Source: Pomphorhynchus laevis
Lineage: Eukaryota; Acanthocephala; Palaeacanthocephala; Echinorhynchida; Pomphorhynchidae
DNA: 64,000 nucleotides
NCBI GenBank assembly: GCA_012934845.2
Contig: WNNJ02001801.1
Span: 1 to 64,000 of the forward strand
Reading direction: 5' to 3'
Below, piece by piece: positions 46,395-56,599 of this stretch. Numbering within the stretch: the first letter of the stretch is position 1; every line of letters starts with the position of its first letter. Made by a program: the position numbers and the translations under genes. Under the pieces are notes generated by a model. The model searched no databases. It saw nothing but the letters and a program-made list of their open reading frames with translations, and had not been told where the DNA came from.

Positions 46395-47815
46395 GGATAA
46401 ATCAGATCAGCTAACTAACTCTACGTATTTTATACTATATATAAATTAAAAATAAATGATTATAAATAATAAATAATTATCAGATTTTATATAATTTATA
46501 TTTATATATCTGGCTGGTTATATAACTGGCTAGTTTTACAAATAATATAAGATTTTATATAACAGATATATAAAGTTAATATTTAAAATAAAAGTCAATT
46601 TTTATTATTTGACTAATAAATAATTTATGATGTATTCGATTTTAACTCCGCCATGACCGGTCTCAAACCCGGGCTGAGAAATAAGGAGGGTTGGCAATAG
46701 ACATCGTGACAAGCCAGCCGTAAAAAACCCGTCGCATCAACATTATGAAATGTTGTTTCAATAAACTAGCGAAAGGCGACTACAATGGTACAGCCACTTT
46801 CTAGATGGACCATAACGAAGCGTAACAAACGCTAAAAAAGAAGATGTGTTAGATTAAGGATTATAGGTCATCAGGAAAAGCTGCTGTATTATCAGGTTTC
46901 GTCCCCTATTCCCCGACTCAACACAGCAGCGCGGCCAAATGCATGCTAATGATGTATTTCATCTGATGAAATTCGATTATCTAGTATCCTATTCTAATAC
47001 AAAGTATATTATTTATTATACATCCATAAAACTTTTCAGCTAATGATTTTAAATTTATTTTTAATAACATTTTGTTGATTTATATATTTAACTATTTTCT
47101 GTTTGACTATATTTTTATAGTAACATAGTTTAAAATATGTAATCTATTAAATTATTAAAATGATTTTGAAGAAAACCATTATCATTACACAATATGGTAA
47201 TTCACAAAATAATTATTTAAAGTATTATATTTAATATGTATGGTATGCATGAATGCTCATGCAAATATATGTTTCTTATAAATTTAAATATGCCGTCTTT
47301 ACGATATAAGTAAATAATCGTTTTAATAGATGTTAATTCAATGTTTATATCTATAACGCGTAAAAATAAGTCAGCTATAATTAGGCTACGATTACCTCAA
47401 ATTGGAAAACCTTTTATTTGTCTAAATATAGACAAATAAAATTGTCTATATTATTATTGTCTATATTATTTACTTTTAAATAATTTTGATTTATCAAAAT
47501 ATGTAAGGATTCTATTAATTTAATTTTATCCATATATTTATATTTACTTGATGGTTTAATTTTTGTTAGATAGGCGTTATAATTATTATAACATATATAT
47601 GTATATCTTTTTCCGAATATAAGGTTAATTAATTTTACTAACGCTTCTTTAATATCTACTAAATCTAGATTTGTATAAAGAGTACTAAAATCGTATATAT
47701 TTATATTTTGAAAATTTATTCCTTTTGTGTGTTCTAAAAATTCTTTTGTAGAGTTAATACTGAAATAGTGTTTTATACCAGTATTAATTTCGATTACCTT
47801 GCAATATTAATTTCC
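46395..47815 (-). mobile_element. Naiad-like PLE, partial, with an unrelated insert
   Basis: Minus strand 47815-47400 is almost identical to 18785-19130 (YDFSTLYTNLDL, DIKEALVKLINLIFGKRYTY). It continues through a decayed RT C-terminus (about 47350-47030) and the 3' UTR, ending at 46395 in TTAGCTGATCTGATTT. A GC-richer block at about 46640-46850 interrupts the 3' UTR. Confidence 0.8.
46640..46850. other. Unidentified GC-richer insert within the PLE
   Basis: Sits between two parts of the PLE 3' UTR. On the minus strand it contains GGGTTTGAGACCGG, like the B box of an RNA polymerase III promoter (GGTTCGANNCC), so a tRNA-derived SINE or an unknown LINE piece is possible. No A box was found and no coding frame is convincing. 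Confidence 0.4.
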
Positions 47816-47839
47816 TAAACTATGTTTTGAAAAGTATGT

Positions 47840-48034
47840 AACCGAAAATATTACATATAATGAGCATTATCGGTAAGACATTATACGAAAGTAAAATTGC
47901 TGACAAATTCTTTCGTAGTGTGATTGAAGTAGACGAGTGATGGTAATTATAAAAGACAGCTAGTCACAGCTGCACGTTGCTATATTCGATTCATACTTAA
48001 TAAAACAGTTTCTTGTTAATGGTTGGTCATCAAC
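47840..48034 (+). mobile_element. Possible solo LTR or LTR fragment (fossil)
   Basis: Begins TGTAACCG and ends TCAACA. In order it contains a TATAAAAG box, then AATAAAA, and just after the end TTCGGGTCATGATCGC, as in leaders of LTR retrotransposons. No second LTR or coding region was found. Age unclear. Confidence 0.4.
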
Positions 48035-48606
48035 AGATTTTTTATTCGGGTCATGATCGCAGCGGTGTTTTTGAAATTTTAATATATTCGGTTTTTTTCG
48101 TCTGCTCTTCTAGTTCTTTGTAAGTAACACGCAAATTATTTTATTATCAAAGATATTTTTATTTTAAATGCAGTTTAAATAAATAGAAGTTCAAAATTGT
48201 AGTTAAACAGTTTCAAAACTTTAAAATAGTAATATGAATAAAAAAGTGTAATTAATATTGAAGACTGGTATAACAGCGCAACAATCGAATATATTATAAA
48301 GTAACGCACAATCTATATACGCAATTTTATGGAAAACTTTAAAAACAGGAAAATACAGGAAAATATAGAAAATACATTAAAATCGACAGAGACAGTATAT
48401 GAGCAAATTTAAATTCAAGTATATAATGATGGTAGTGCAGTAAGTAGATAGAGAGAAGGCTGATTTCAAAGTAAATGAATTGTGTTTTTAATAAAAATAA
48501 CTTTCAGTAGCCGTAGTTCAATGAATAGAAGAGCAACTTGACGTAATTTTCAATATTTTTAGAATTACTTTCCCAGATAGCATCAACAACATCATTTTGT
48601 CGTACA
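48035..48606. other. AT-rich region downstream of REEP
   Basis: Probable 3' UTR and intergenic DNA of the minus-strand REEP gene. No further frame is seen. Confidence 0.5.
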
Positions 48607-50130
48607 TTATTGAAGAGCTGTTGTTTTAACAACATCAATGTTGTAGGATGACGACATCGAATTTCTATTACGGTGATCATGTTCTCTCTGCTTAATTGAT
48701 CGTATCTGTAACCGAGTTAGCATTCTTCCAGTAGTAGAAGTACTGCTACCTGCTATTGACACGGTCGATTCCTCATTCATGTTCGAAACAACATGATGAT
48801 CATCGTTATTACTATTATTGCCGCTACCGTTGTCATCTTCCTTAGGACTCATTTTTGCAACATTAGTATTTCTTTGCTGCCCCGATAATCGATAAGCTAA
48901 TGATGATCTACGACCATCGATACTGAATCGTGCCGGGTCTGCAGCATCCAATATTGCTGAACTGGTACGCACTTCGTTGCTGTTGATCTGCTGATGCGGT
49001 TCTTCCAACTTGACATCAGTTGATTGTTTGTTACAACGATTGTAATGGGATTGGCGAGTCAGCGGGCGCCGAGCCTTGACAACACTGTCTTGTTCATTTG
49101 GATTATAATCTGCATCGTAGATATCGTCGTCATCTTGGAAATCATTATCATCAGCAGCGTCACCTTCGTCGCGGTCATCGTCGTAATTTAAGCATTGATC
49201 GTCAATATCGTGATATAATGCATTAATCTGATTAGCAGCACATTGATATATCGCTGGTGACGACATCGGTTCCTTATTGTATCTTGCCAATGACGATTGG
49301 CCGTAATTAGAGGCAACTGTGCCGTATTCACTTCGACGACGGTAGTGATTAGATATTCGGTGGTCAACATCATTTGCAGAAGGGTAAGCACCATTCGAAT
49401 CGGTAACACAACTATTTTCACCAATTGGGTCAATGTCGTCACAGTCATCAACAGTATTACTGTTTAAGGTCATCGCTTGATGTCCGAGTTGACGAACAAA
49501 TGCAGTAGCCACATCCTGTAGTATATACTGTCCACTTGTTCCGATAGTGTTTGCATACTGGCCTGTATAGCAGTGTTTCCCCCTTCGTGTTGCCCTTGCT
49601 GTTGTGGTGCCATGACCGACTTCCATTATATCGTATTCAGTTCTGGCTGAATTTCGAAAGTAAATGCTATTTGAACTAGCACTTCGCGCTAAAAGTGAAC
49701 TACCGAATAACGAACTACCCCTTAAAGCCGTATTTATAAACATATCAGAACTGTATTTCAGTAATCGCGAGCCTGCGCTGACCACTGCGTTGTAGCCACC
49801 CATTTTGGTGCTTTCCAGGAATCGATCGATTTCAGCCTCATGTGTGCGGATCTTTGGCTGTATATAATTTGTATAAACAAATGTTGAACCAGGTGGAAGG
49901 AGTAGACACAAAATAATTAAAATTTTAAGTTCATAATAGAATGGTATCCAAGATATGAACAGATCGCACACTGTTTCAACTACAACGAAGCATGCAAACA
50001 CTACCCAATAGCGAAGGTAATGCAAGTATTGTTTAAGGTTTTTGTGTTCAATTACTTTGTACGAGCGGTAGGCCGGATATATGGTGCCGAATATTAGAAC
50101 TAGACAGCGGGAAATCAACGCGGTTAGCAT
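48607..50130 (-). CDS. REEP: REEP1-4-type receptor-expression-enhancing protein (TB2/DP1/HVA22)
   Basis: 507 codons, one uninterrupted exon. REEP1-4 proteins insert hairpins into the endoplasmic reticulum, bend it into tubules and link it to microtubules. The first 115 residues match: MLTALISRCLVLIFGTIYPA, YRSYKVIE, LRYWVVFACFVVVETVCDLF, WIPFYYELKILIILCLLLPP, then Y-x-QPKIRTHEAEID. Human REEP1 has VVLIFGTLYPAYYSYK and WFPFYYELK at the same places. Hydrophobic segments cover about residues 5-20 and 40-80. The remaining 390 residues are hydrophilic; an Asp-rich run (residues about 305-345) and Ser/Asn-rich blocks follow. Human REEP1 has only about 200 residues, so the tail is unusually long. 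The start is chosen because family alignment begins at this methionine. Lack of introns is notable beside the intron-rich FAM135. Confidence 0.93.
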   Translation of the reverse strand: MLTALISRCLVLIFGTIYPAYRSYKVIEHKNLKQYLHYLRYWVVFACFVVVETVCDLFISWIPFYYELKILIILCLLLPPGSTFVYTNYIQPKIRTHEAEIDRFLESTKMGGYNAVVSAGSRLLKYSSDMFINTALRGSSLFGSSLLARSASSNSIYFRNSARTEYDIMEVGHGTTTARATRRGKHCYTGQYANTIGTSGQYILQDVATAFVRQLGHQAMTLNSNTVDDCDDIDPIGENSCVTDSNGAYPSANDVDHRISNHYRRRSEYGTVASNYGQSSLARYNKEPMSSPAIYQCAANQINALYHDIDDQCLNYDDDRDEGDAADDNDFQDDDDIYDADYNPNEQDSVVKARRPLTRQSHYNRCNKQSTDVKLEEPHQQINSNEVRTSSAILDAADPARFSIDGRRSSLAYRLSGQQRNTNVAKMSPKEDDNGSGNNSNNDDHHVVSNMNEESTVSIAGSSTSTTGRMLTRLQIRSIKQREHDHRNRNSMSSSYNIDVVKTTALQ

Positions 50131-52114
50131 TTTTCAACACAGTAAAGTAATAACAGCAATTATGAACAAGATACAGTTACCGATATAGTTACTACTTACT
50201 TCAATTAATAGCAACAGAAACTGTGATAATGATGTGGCCTCTAGGTACTCGAAATAGAAGATTAATAACCGGTACGGGTACACACCAGTTCAGATAAAGT
50301 GTACACGATTGTTATATATATGTATTGTAAATATTCCCGCACTGAAATTGATAATTCGGATCTTACTCTCTTGATATATATAATCTTTATTCTCTGAACC
50401 AGATAAAGAAGAATGATAGATCACAATCCCCTCGACAGTGCTTATTTTCTTTGCTCTTGTTCCTATCGCTGTCGTAGTATAATCTACAGATAGTAATACA
50501 TATTTATTACTGTGCTATATAAATATTGATTTCTGATCTAGAAATATAAGATTGATTTACACCTAAACACTAGAACAAAAGCATAAATGCTAGAAGTAGT
50601 AACATCAGTTACTACTACTAAATATCTAGGCAGAGAGAGAATCAACTGTATAATTATATAAAATAACAAAGTTTAATATAAAATTAAAAGCACAGGTACA
50701 GGTTGATTAAGACAACGATTTGCCGGACGGGTATTGTTGCCATTGCTGTTGATTTGCTAGTTTCTGCAGCAGCAGTAAGGGCAAAGGAAGTAGACGACAA
50801 TTACAGCGAATGATTATAGAGAGAGGAAGGGATGTATGCGTAAAGAAAGGCACATCAGTATCCAACATTGCGCTATACTTTTTGGCAGTGATCAATTTTC
50901 ACGTTGTCGTATTAATTCTTCGGAACAGCTAGCTAACCTATTTTATTAAATAACAATAACGACATGGTACACGGATTTTCGTTAAGCTACTCTCTCTATC
51001 TGTAATTAGTATCATTAAACGGTAAAATGTGTGGGTGCATAAAATCGTTTCCCATTATCTATGAGGCCAACCTGGCGGTCATGCAAATTTCGAATGTGTG
51101 TTTGTACTATTTTACTGCTCGATAAATTAGATTACATATAAATTATCTAAACCAATAATAAAACAGGAAACATTTACAGGATAAATTGATTGAATGTATA
51201 CAAAAGTATGTCATGATTAACATTTTACTCGTTCCCCTTATTTGCAATAACAATAAAAATAAAAGCCTCTTGACAACAGCTGTTTTCCGTCAGCATACTA
51301 ATGATGATGGTAGTGATGGTGACAAAAAAATAGTTTTTAATGAAAAGCATTAGCCATTTATTTAGGTTTGAGTGCTTAATTTATGTAAAAGAATGCTGAT
51401 CGCCAAAATGGTAAATTTAAATCCTGCGTATATATCTGTAATATTACATAACATAAATGTAAATTCTTAAATATATGTAATAAGCCCATATATGATGAGT
51501 ATATTCAACGTAAATGAATGTCTTCCTCAGGCAAAATATGCTTAAAATTTCTATTTAATGTTTTTTAATTAGATTATATTGCTTGAACCAAATGAGACAA
51601 CGGTATTTCATCTGGAATTCGACCCCTTCCTCTATTATGTATATTCGATCCCTTTCTCAATAATGTGATACTATATATATTAACGGATTATGCATTTAAG
51701 TGATCATTCATTGGGCTTTGATGCATATATTTAAGTCTATATGCCAAGTTTAGACAACAAATTAATAACCGCAAAAAGATGCCGTTATTAAAACCGTTTG
51801 CCGACCATCAAAATACCATAAAGCATGTATAACAAAAAACTAAAAATTTTAATTCTTAAGATGCTAAGCAAGTTGGTCAGCAAAATATGAAATAAAGTTA
51901 GCAGTAAATAAGTAAAACAAACTTAACGAAAATAATCAAACTTTTTTATTTTTCATTATTCGATCAAAAATTTGTATCCTTGACTTACACTAAAGTAAAT
52001 TGATATTATCGTGTATCGGATCCCGTTCTGAGCCTTATCGAGTACTACGCCTTCACATCAAAATATTCCAAACCAACGAAAAGTGTGATGATTTAGCAAA
52101 TATTAAATATACAT
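50131..52114. other. Upstream region of REEP, no second gene seen
   Basis: AT-rich with purine-rich patches. A GTAAGT-like donor lies on the minus strand near 50200, within about 75 bp of the REEP start, so a 5' UTR intron is possible but unproven. No promoter motif could be fixed. Confidence 0.5.
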
Positions 52115-52429
52115 TTAATTAAAATTTAGCATCAACAAAAGCGTATCCCAGATATCCACTAATCTGTTAAAATAACTGGAAATTTTTATAATAGATCCTT
52201 GTATAAATTTTAGACTTTCGTTAGTACTTCCGAGGGTACGTGCTTTCGACATATTAATAAATTGAGAGTGCATAGGTGGGGAAGGACTTACATTTGAAAT
52301 AGACGCAGCTATATATCGTGGACCACTGTATTCCGAGCAATGGATATTTTGCGGCATTTGTAGAGAAAGACGAAATAAATGTTTTGGCTGCAATAGAAAA
52401 TCGGAGTGCAGCAATACTTTTCGAAGCAT
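52115..52429 (-). CDS. Possible terminal exon of an unrecognised gene
   Basis: A 104-codon frame with mixed, non-repetitive composition: CSEYSGPRYIAASISNVSPS, then KARTLGSTNESLKFIQGSI and a hydrophobic end SYFNRLVDIWDTLLLMLNFN. An internal GTAAGT at about 52290 could be a donor. The opposite strand is also open at 52318-52509. No family recognised. Confidence 0.2.
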   Translation of the reverse strand: MLRKVLLHSDFLLQPKHLFRLSLQMPQNIHCSEYSGPRYIAASISNVSPSPPMHSQFINMSKARTLGSTNESLKFIQGSIIKISSYFNRLVDIWDTLLLMLNFN

Positions 52430-52594
52430 TAAACAATTTTATAATTAATGACCGTAGTTATATCTGGAAGGCGGAAAGGCAAAGAATTTTATCTATGTGT
52501 CGATTTTAAAAACGTATTATATCTTTGAAAAAACAAAGAAACCGGTATAGTTGAATATGATGATTAGAGAATAAAGTTGCAGAGAATTATAAGA

Positions 52595-53055
52595 AAATAA
52601 GGATTTATTTTTACGTGGCAAATGCGTGCCGTCGTACGCTTACATGACCACAATAAGAGAAACAAAAATCTAAATCATGTGTCAGGAGGTGGGAACGGAG
52701 GAGGTATTTGAATGTGATAAAGGATGGAGCTGATTTCAGGCGAGTGGGGCGGCGACGAGGAAGTATCCGAGACCTAATTGTTGGAGTAGTTAGGAACGTG
52801 GAGTAAGAGGGAATTACGTGAACGCATCGATAGAGTGGTGGGGCGAATGTTGTCTAAGAAAGGGAGGTTGATGAACGATTGGGAGCCGATAGCGATGAGA
52901 CGAAAAGTGACGAGAAGGAAGATTTGTATGTGGATGTGGATGGTGGGCCAGGAAAGTTGGGCAAGATATGTGGATGTGTGGTCAAATAAAAGTGAGGTCG
53001 AAGAAAATGTTCGATGTAGTTGACCGAGTTGTATGTACGGGTACGAAAGGTTAGG
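52595..53055 (-). mobile_element. Family-2 LINE, short 3' fragment
   Basis: Starts at the shared 3' end (GTGGCAAATGCGTGCC, TTACATGACCAC). The minus strand reads through LARPTIHIHIQ and SFINLPFLDN, the C-terminal region also seen at 40960-41280. Decayed. Confidence 0.75.
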
Positions 53056-53814
53056 GAGAATAAGCAAGTAGGAGCTCGTTGAGAGATGTGTCAATTAAGA
53101 ATGTAGAGATATTTATATATTACTTGATAATGTGAATTATATGAGCTATGGAGAGGAGTTTGTATTTATAATATTTCACATAAAACATGATAGTTTCAAC
53201 CTTACGTGATTCGTGATATCAATCCAAGAAAGCGAACTATAAAAACGCGATCTGTGTTTAAATTTCAGTAATCGCAAAATAACTGTAACGGTCGTATTTA
53301 ATATGCTTTGTAATAATTTGATCGTAGATTTCAAATAATTTATAAGACTATTGATAAGAAGTATATTATTTACTTTTACTAATCTCTTAGCTGGTGTTAA
53401 GACAATAACTGAATAATCTGTGTTGAATTTTTTGGATTGTTACAATCCATGAGCATAAGGACATGAATGTGTTACGACATCACGCTGTTGTGTAAAATAA
53501 AATGCGATAACCGATATGGCACAATTTGTGCAAATATCATGGAGATCAAATGTAAGTTTATTTATAGCACGATATGAAATGTCTGAAATTAAAATATAGC
53601 AAGTCAAAAGAATTTAGTACAAAATCAATACATTGATGGCTAGCATAGCAGTAACAACCAGCTTAGACAAGCAATTACGATACAAGCAGGCTTTTTTAAT
53701 GCAAGCTATAAATCAAAGACGTCTTGCCTTTAGGCCTTTCTGATAAAGGCCTTTCATAAAGTATTGCCTTTAGACCTTTATTTAATACGTAAGATTAGCT
53801 AACTTTAAAAGGTT
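53056..53814. other. AT-rich spacer, no gene seen
   Basis: Contains a short GCCTTTAG-GCCTTTCTGATAAAGG repeat cluster at 53730-53790 (imperfect, two to three copies). Nothing else. Confidence 0.5.
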
Positions 53815-54011
53815 GGCATATAGTTTGGGTATTTCTTTCGTAAATTTTTTTCATTTATTCATGATTAATATATTTATTCTTTATTTAATATACAAAATAT
53901 GTTAATTTTATATTTAAAGTTAAAGATGTTTCTTCGGCTGGTAATCTGATTTATTGTGACTCTTTTGTTTTCTTTTTATATATTCATATTATTACTCTTG
54001 GTGTTATTATT
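53815..54011 (+). repeat. Duplicated segment A, copy 1
   Basis: Aligns with 59490-59672 at about 80% identity, sharing ATGTTTCTTCGG and TATATTCATATTATTA/TATATTCGTATTATTA. In copy 2 it is joined almost directly to segment B; here a LINE intervenes. Confidence 0.75.
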
Positions 54012-55205
54012 CTGTCACCACAAGTTGAGCAAAAAGCATGTAAATATTAAGATCACAAACAACTAAATTTATTACAGACGTATCTTAACAATGCATTAAT
54101 CCAATATAGATCGCCTAATAACCATATAGGGGTCTCTGCGTAGGCACTTAAACTAGTTCCCAGTAGATGTGCATGCTGTTGACTTCAAAAGTGTGGTCCA
54201 AAGTTCAGCAGTACTCTTAGATAGGCGGCATGTCCGGGAGTGGTGGATTCGAGGGGTTTGCAGTATCAGATGGTGACCGCGCAAGTGACGTAAATCTCTA
54301 ATGCGTAGCAGGTTTCTAAAAGGATGGATCCTGTCTTGAAATATATACCAAACAAGGATCAAATCTAAATGACCACGCATATACCGTAATGTTGTAGGAA
54401 CTTCGAAAACATTTATACGTAAAACTTACGAAATATGTTCCAAATTTAGATCGAGCTTAATAGCACGTCTAAATATAGCTTCGAGATGCCTACGCTTACT
54501 GATTGTAATTGAGTAACAACTAGGTAAGCAGTAGAGAAGAATATATGTTACCAAACCAAACACAAGCGGATCCAAGCATTGGCTATCTACATTCAGAAAA
54601 GCTCATCTAAAAATTCTTACAATGAGTTCAACATTGGTACATGTGAAGGACGTGTTAATTTGTGATTATAGATCAGAGCTTATCTAAACACCGAGGTCCT
54701 TATACCTAAAACACTATTAATTTCAACGCCGTTTATCCAATAACTTGTATCAACGGGAAGCGTGTTTTTGGAAATATGCATGAACGCACATTTGCTTATG
54801 TTAATTTCCAGCTTACACACTTGAAACTAACTACATACGATATATGTCTTGTTTGAGTACCTGAACATCATAAGATGAATACATGCAGCACAAGATTTTC
54901 AAGTCTTCCGCGTACAGCAGTGTTGGAGAAGATAAAAGAACATGTAGTTAATTAATGTATAAGGTAAACAAAATCAAGCCGAGAATGGTACTTTGTGGAA
55001 CCCAACTGTGATTGGGTAAGAACTAGAGATTAATTTCTCGATCAGTTAGTCGTGTGAAACAGTATCGAATGCCTTTGAAAAATCATAAAAATACATCTAC
55101 AAAGATACATAGTCGTTGTATCCTCGTGCAACGACTATGTTGGACCAATCACCTGCCCGACAACTACTAGTTGAAAGCAGCCGTAGATTAGTGTAATGTG
55201 GCATG
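54012..55205 (-). mobile_element. LINE family 3 (CR1/L2-like) 5'-truncated fragment
   Basis: Minus strand: DFSKAFDTVSH, then LLYAEDLKIL (a changed YADD box), LEINISKCAFMHISK, then RRHLEAIFRRAIKLDL, and 54380-54153 with LRYMRGHLDLILVWYIF and LRGHHLIL. This is the RT C-terminus of a CR1/L2-type element unrelated to families 1 and 2. It separates duplicated segments A and B, which are contiguous at 59490-60230. A hairpin (CATAGTCGTTG, 55104-55135) lies near its 5' end. Many frame breaks. Confidence 0.75.
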
Positions 55206-55234
55206 AATATTTAAATTAAACTTTCATATATAAA

Positions 55235-55725
55235 ATAGAGGAAATTTAGTTATTACTCAAAATAAATAAAAATAGTAACGACGATTTCGCTATTTTGGCG
55301 CCATCGTCAACTGCTGTTATTAATAAAGCACTTGAACAGTATAGTTCAGGAAACAAAACATTAAAGAGATGTTTCTAGTCTCGATAATGTCAAGTTCGGA
55401 TGAAGATTATTCAGCGTATCGTGGTCTATACGGCGTACCGTATTATTTCTCATTATTACCAATAACCTTTCTAATCGTGGGCGTGATACTGGTTGTGTTA
55501 TGGCATAAATATCAAATGCGAAGAAATATCTATGGATTATTGCAGCAATCGGAGGTTGTCCCAGTCCAGAAACCAGCGGAAATACTTATAAAGCATGACA
55601 CTAATAATAGTCGTGGCAAAGAATGTACCACACGCGATGTGAGTGGTAATGTTCAACGATAACTATGCATCAATTAAAGTGTAAAAATTTTATTTTAAAA
55701 ATCACTTGCATCTCATGTCATTTAA
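55235..55725 (+). repeat. Duplicated segment B, copy 1 (holds the small membrane-protein frame)
   Basis: Over about 485 bp it differs from 59745-60230 at only some 7-8 places by eye, mostly in two clusters inside the frame. Identity includes the non-coding parts on both sides. Confidence 0.9.
55369..55662 (+). CDS. Unrecognised small single-pass membrane protein, copy 1 (97 codons)
   Basis: From the second methionine (55387) the protein starts SSSDEDYSAYRGLYGVPYYF, followed by one hydrophobic segment (LLPITFLIVGVILVVLW, about residues 25-43 of the longer form). After it comes a basic KYQMRRN, then a polar tail ending SGNVQR. An acidic start and basic residues after the segment suggest N-out, C-in. 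TTTCTAG just before the second ATG could be a splice or trans-splice acceptor, and GTGAGT within the tail a donor, so this may be one exon. I do not recognise the family. Confidence 0.5.
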   Translation: MFLVSIMSSSDEDYSAYRGLYGVPYYFSLLPITFLIVGVILVVLWHKYQMRRNIYGLLQQSEVVPVQKPAEILIKHDTNNSRGKECTTRDVSGNVQR

Positions 55726-55974
55726 ATACCATTAAAAACCGTGTTATGTAGGAAAAGGTAATTAGGATATTTTCGATATCTAAATGGATGAAGTCATTAA
55801 ATATCAAATCCTTTCAACAAATTAATAGAAATTATTAAAAAATTATAGTTTAGTAAAAATAGGTACATTTTCTTTAATAATATATAACAATTATAATAAA
55901 AACCCTAATAAATTCTTTGGATAAAATATTTTTTTAAATAACTTTAATTTTTTAAATTATAATAAATAATTTCA
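55726..55974. other. AT-rich spacer
   Basis: No feature seen. Confidence 0.5.
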
Positions 55975-56599
55975 GCAGGACGACTTAACCCTGAGTATTA
56001 TCCGCTCAAAGCATCCTTCTCCAAAACACTACGCGTCAACACCCACAAGCATAGCTTCGGAAATTTTCTCGTCTAACTCGATCGCTCTAAACTTTACATT
56101 GGAATCATTCATTTCGGCCAACCGGTCGTTCCCTCGCTTCTCCTCTGGGGCATGATGGTCTTAGTATCTTAGATTTATTGGATTTGCTCGGTACAACGTC
56201 TGGTGCTCCTGCAAAAAGATTACTAACTGAACTTTGCGATGTCATGCAACTGCTACTAAGCGGATAATTCCCTGAAACGATTGTACCGTAATCAGCTAAC
56301 GTAGACTCAGTTAGCTGATTTAATTTGTACGAAAGAAGGTGGCATGCGACCTAATGCAGTCGGCATCACTATCCGACGCACTACAGATAAGCTGGCCAAC
56401 CGCTTCGCCTTCACGCCTTGCCTGACCAAGCTTTTGTCAGTCCAGCTCTGAGTGGACGTTACAAGCGGTCAGGAAGCTGCTGTTCACGTGGCCAGGACTT
56501 TCGCACACGGAAGTATGCGAAATTGGGAAGGGATCCACTGAGATCCCTCCTTTTCTCAATTGCACTTAATGATTTGGCGCATTATTTGAACTTGCCTTA
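55975..56599 (+). mobile_element. LINE family 4 RT fragment
   Basis: Reads in shifting frames DLLGTTSGAPAKRLLTEL (56170-56225), then TKEGGMRPNAVG, TIRRTTDKLA (56330-56400), AAVHVARTF and DPLRSLLFSIALNDL (56530-56580). The KEGG-RPxAVG and DPL-x-SLLFSIA lines are RT motifs of a LINE group different from families 1-3. Internally deleted, 5' and 3' truncated. LINE copy C follows directly. Confidence 0.65.

Noticed and set aside
52250-52440. Resemblance of an AAKYP stretch on the minus strand to EMC8/EMC9 proteins
   Set aside because: Only four or five residues agree and the rest of the family pattern is missing.
56293-56323. Palindrome AATCAGCTAAC...GTTAGCTGATT taken as a PLE terminus inside LINE family 4
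   Set aside because: The same bases read in frame as LICTKEGGMRP of the LINE RT, so the likeness to the PLE end is probably coincidental.
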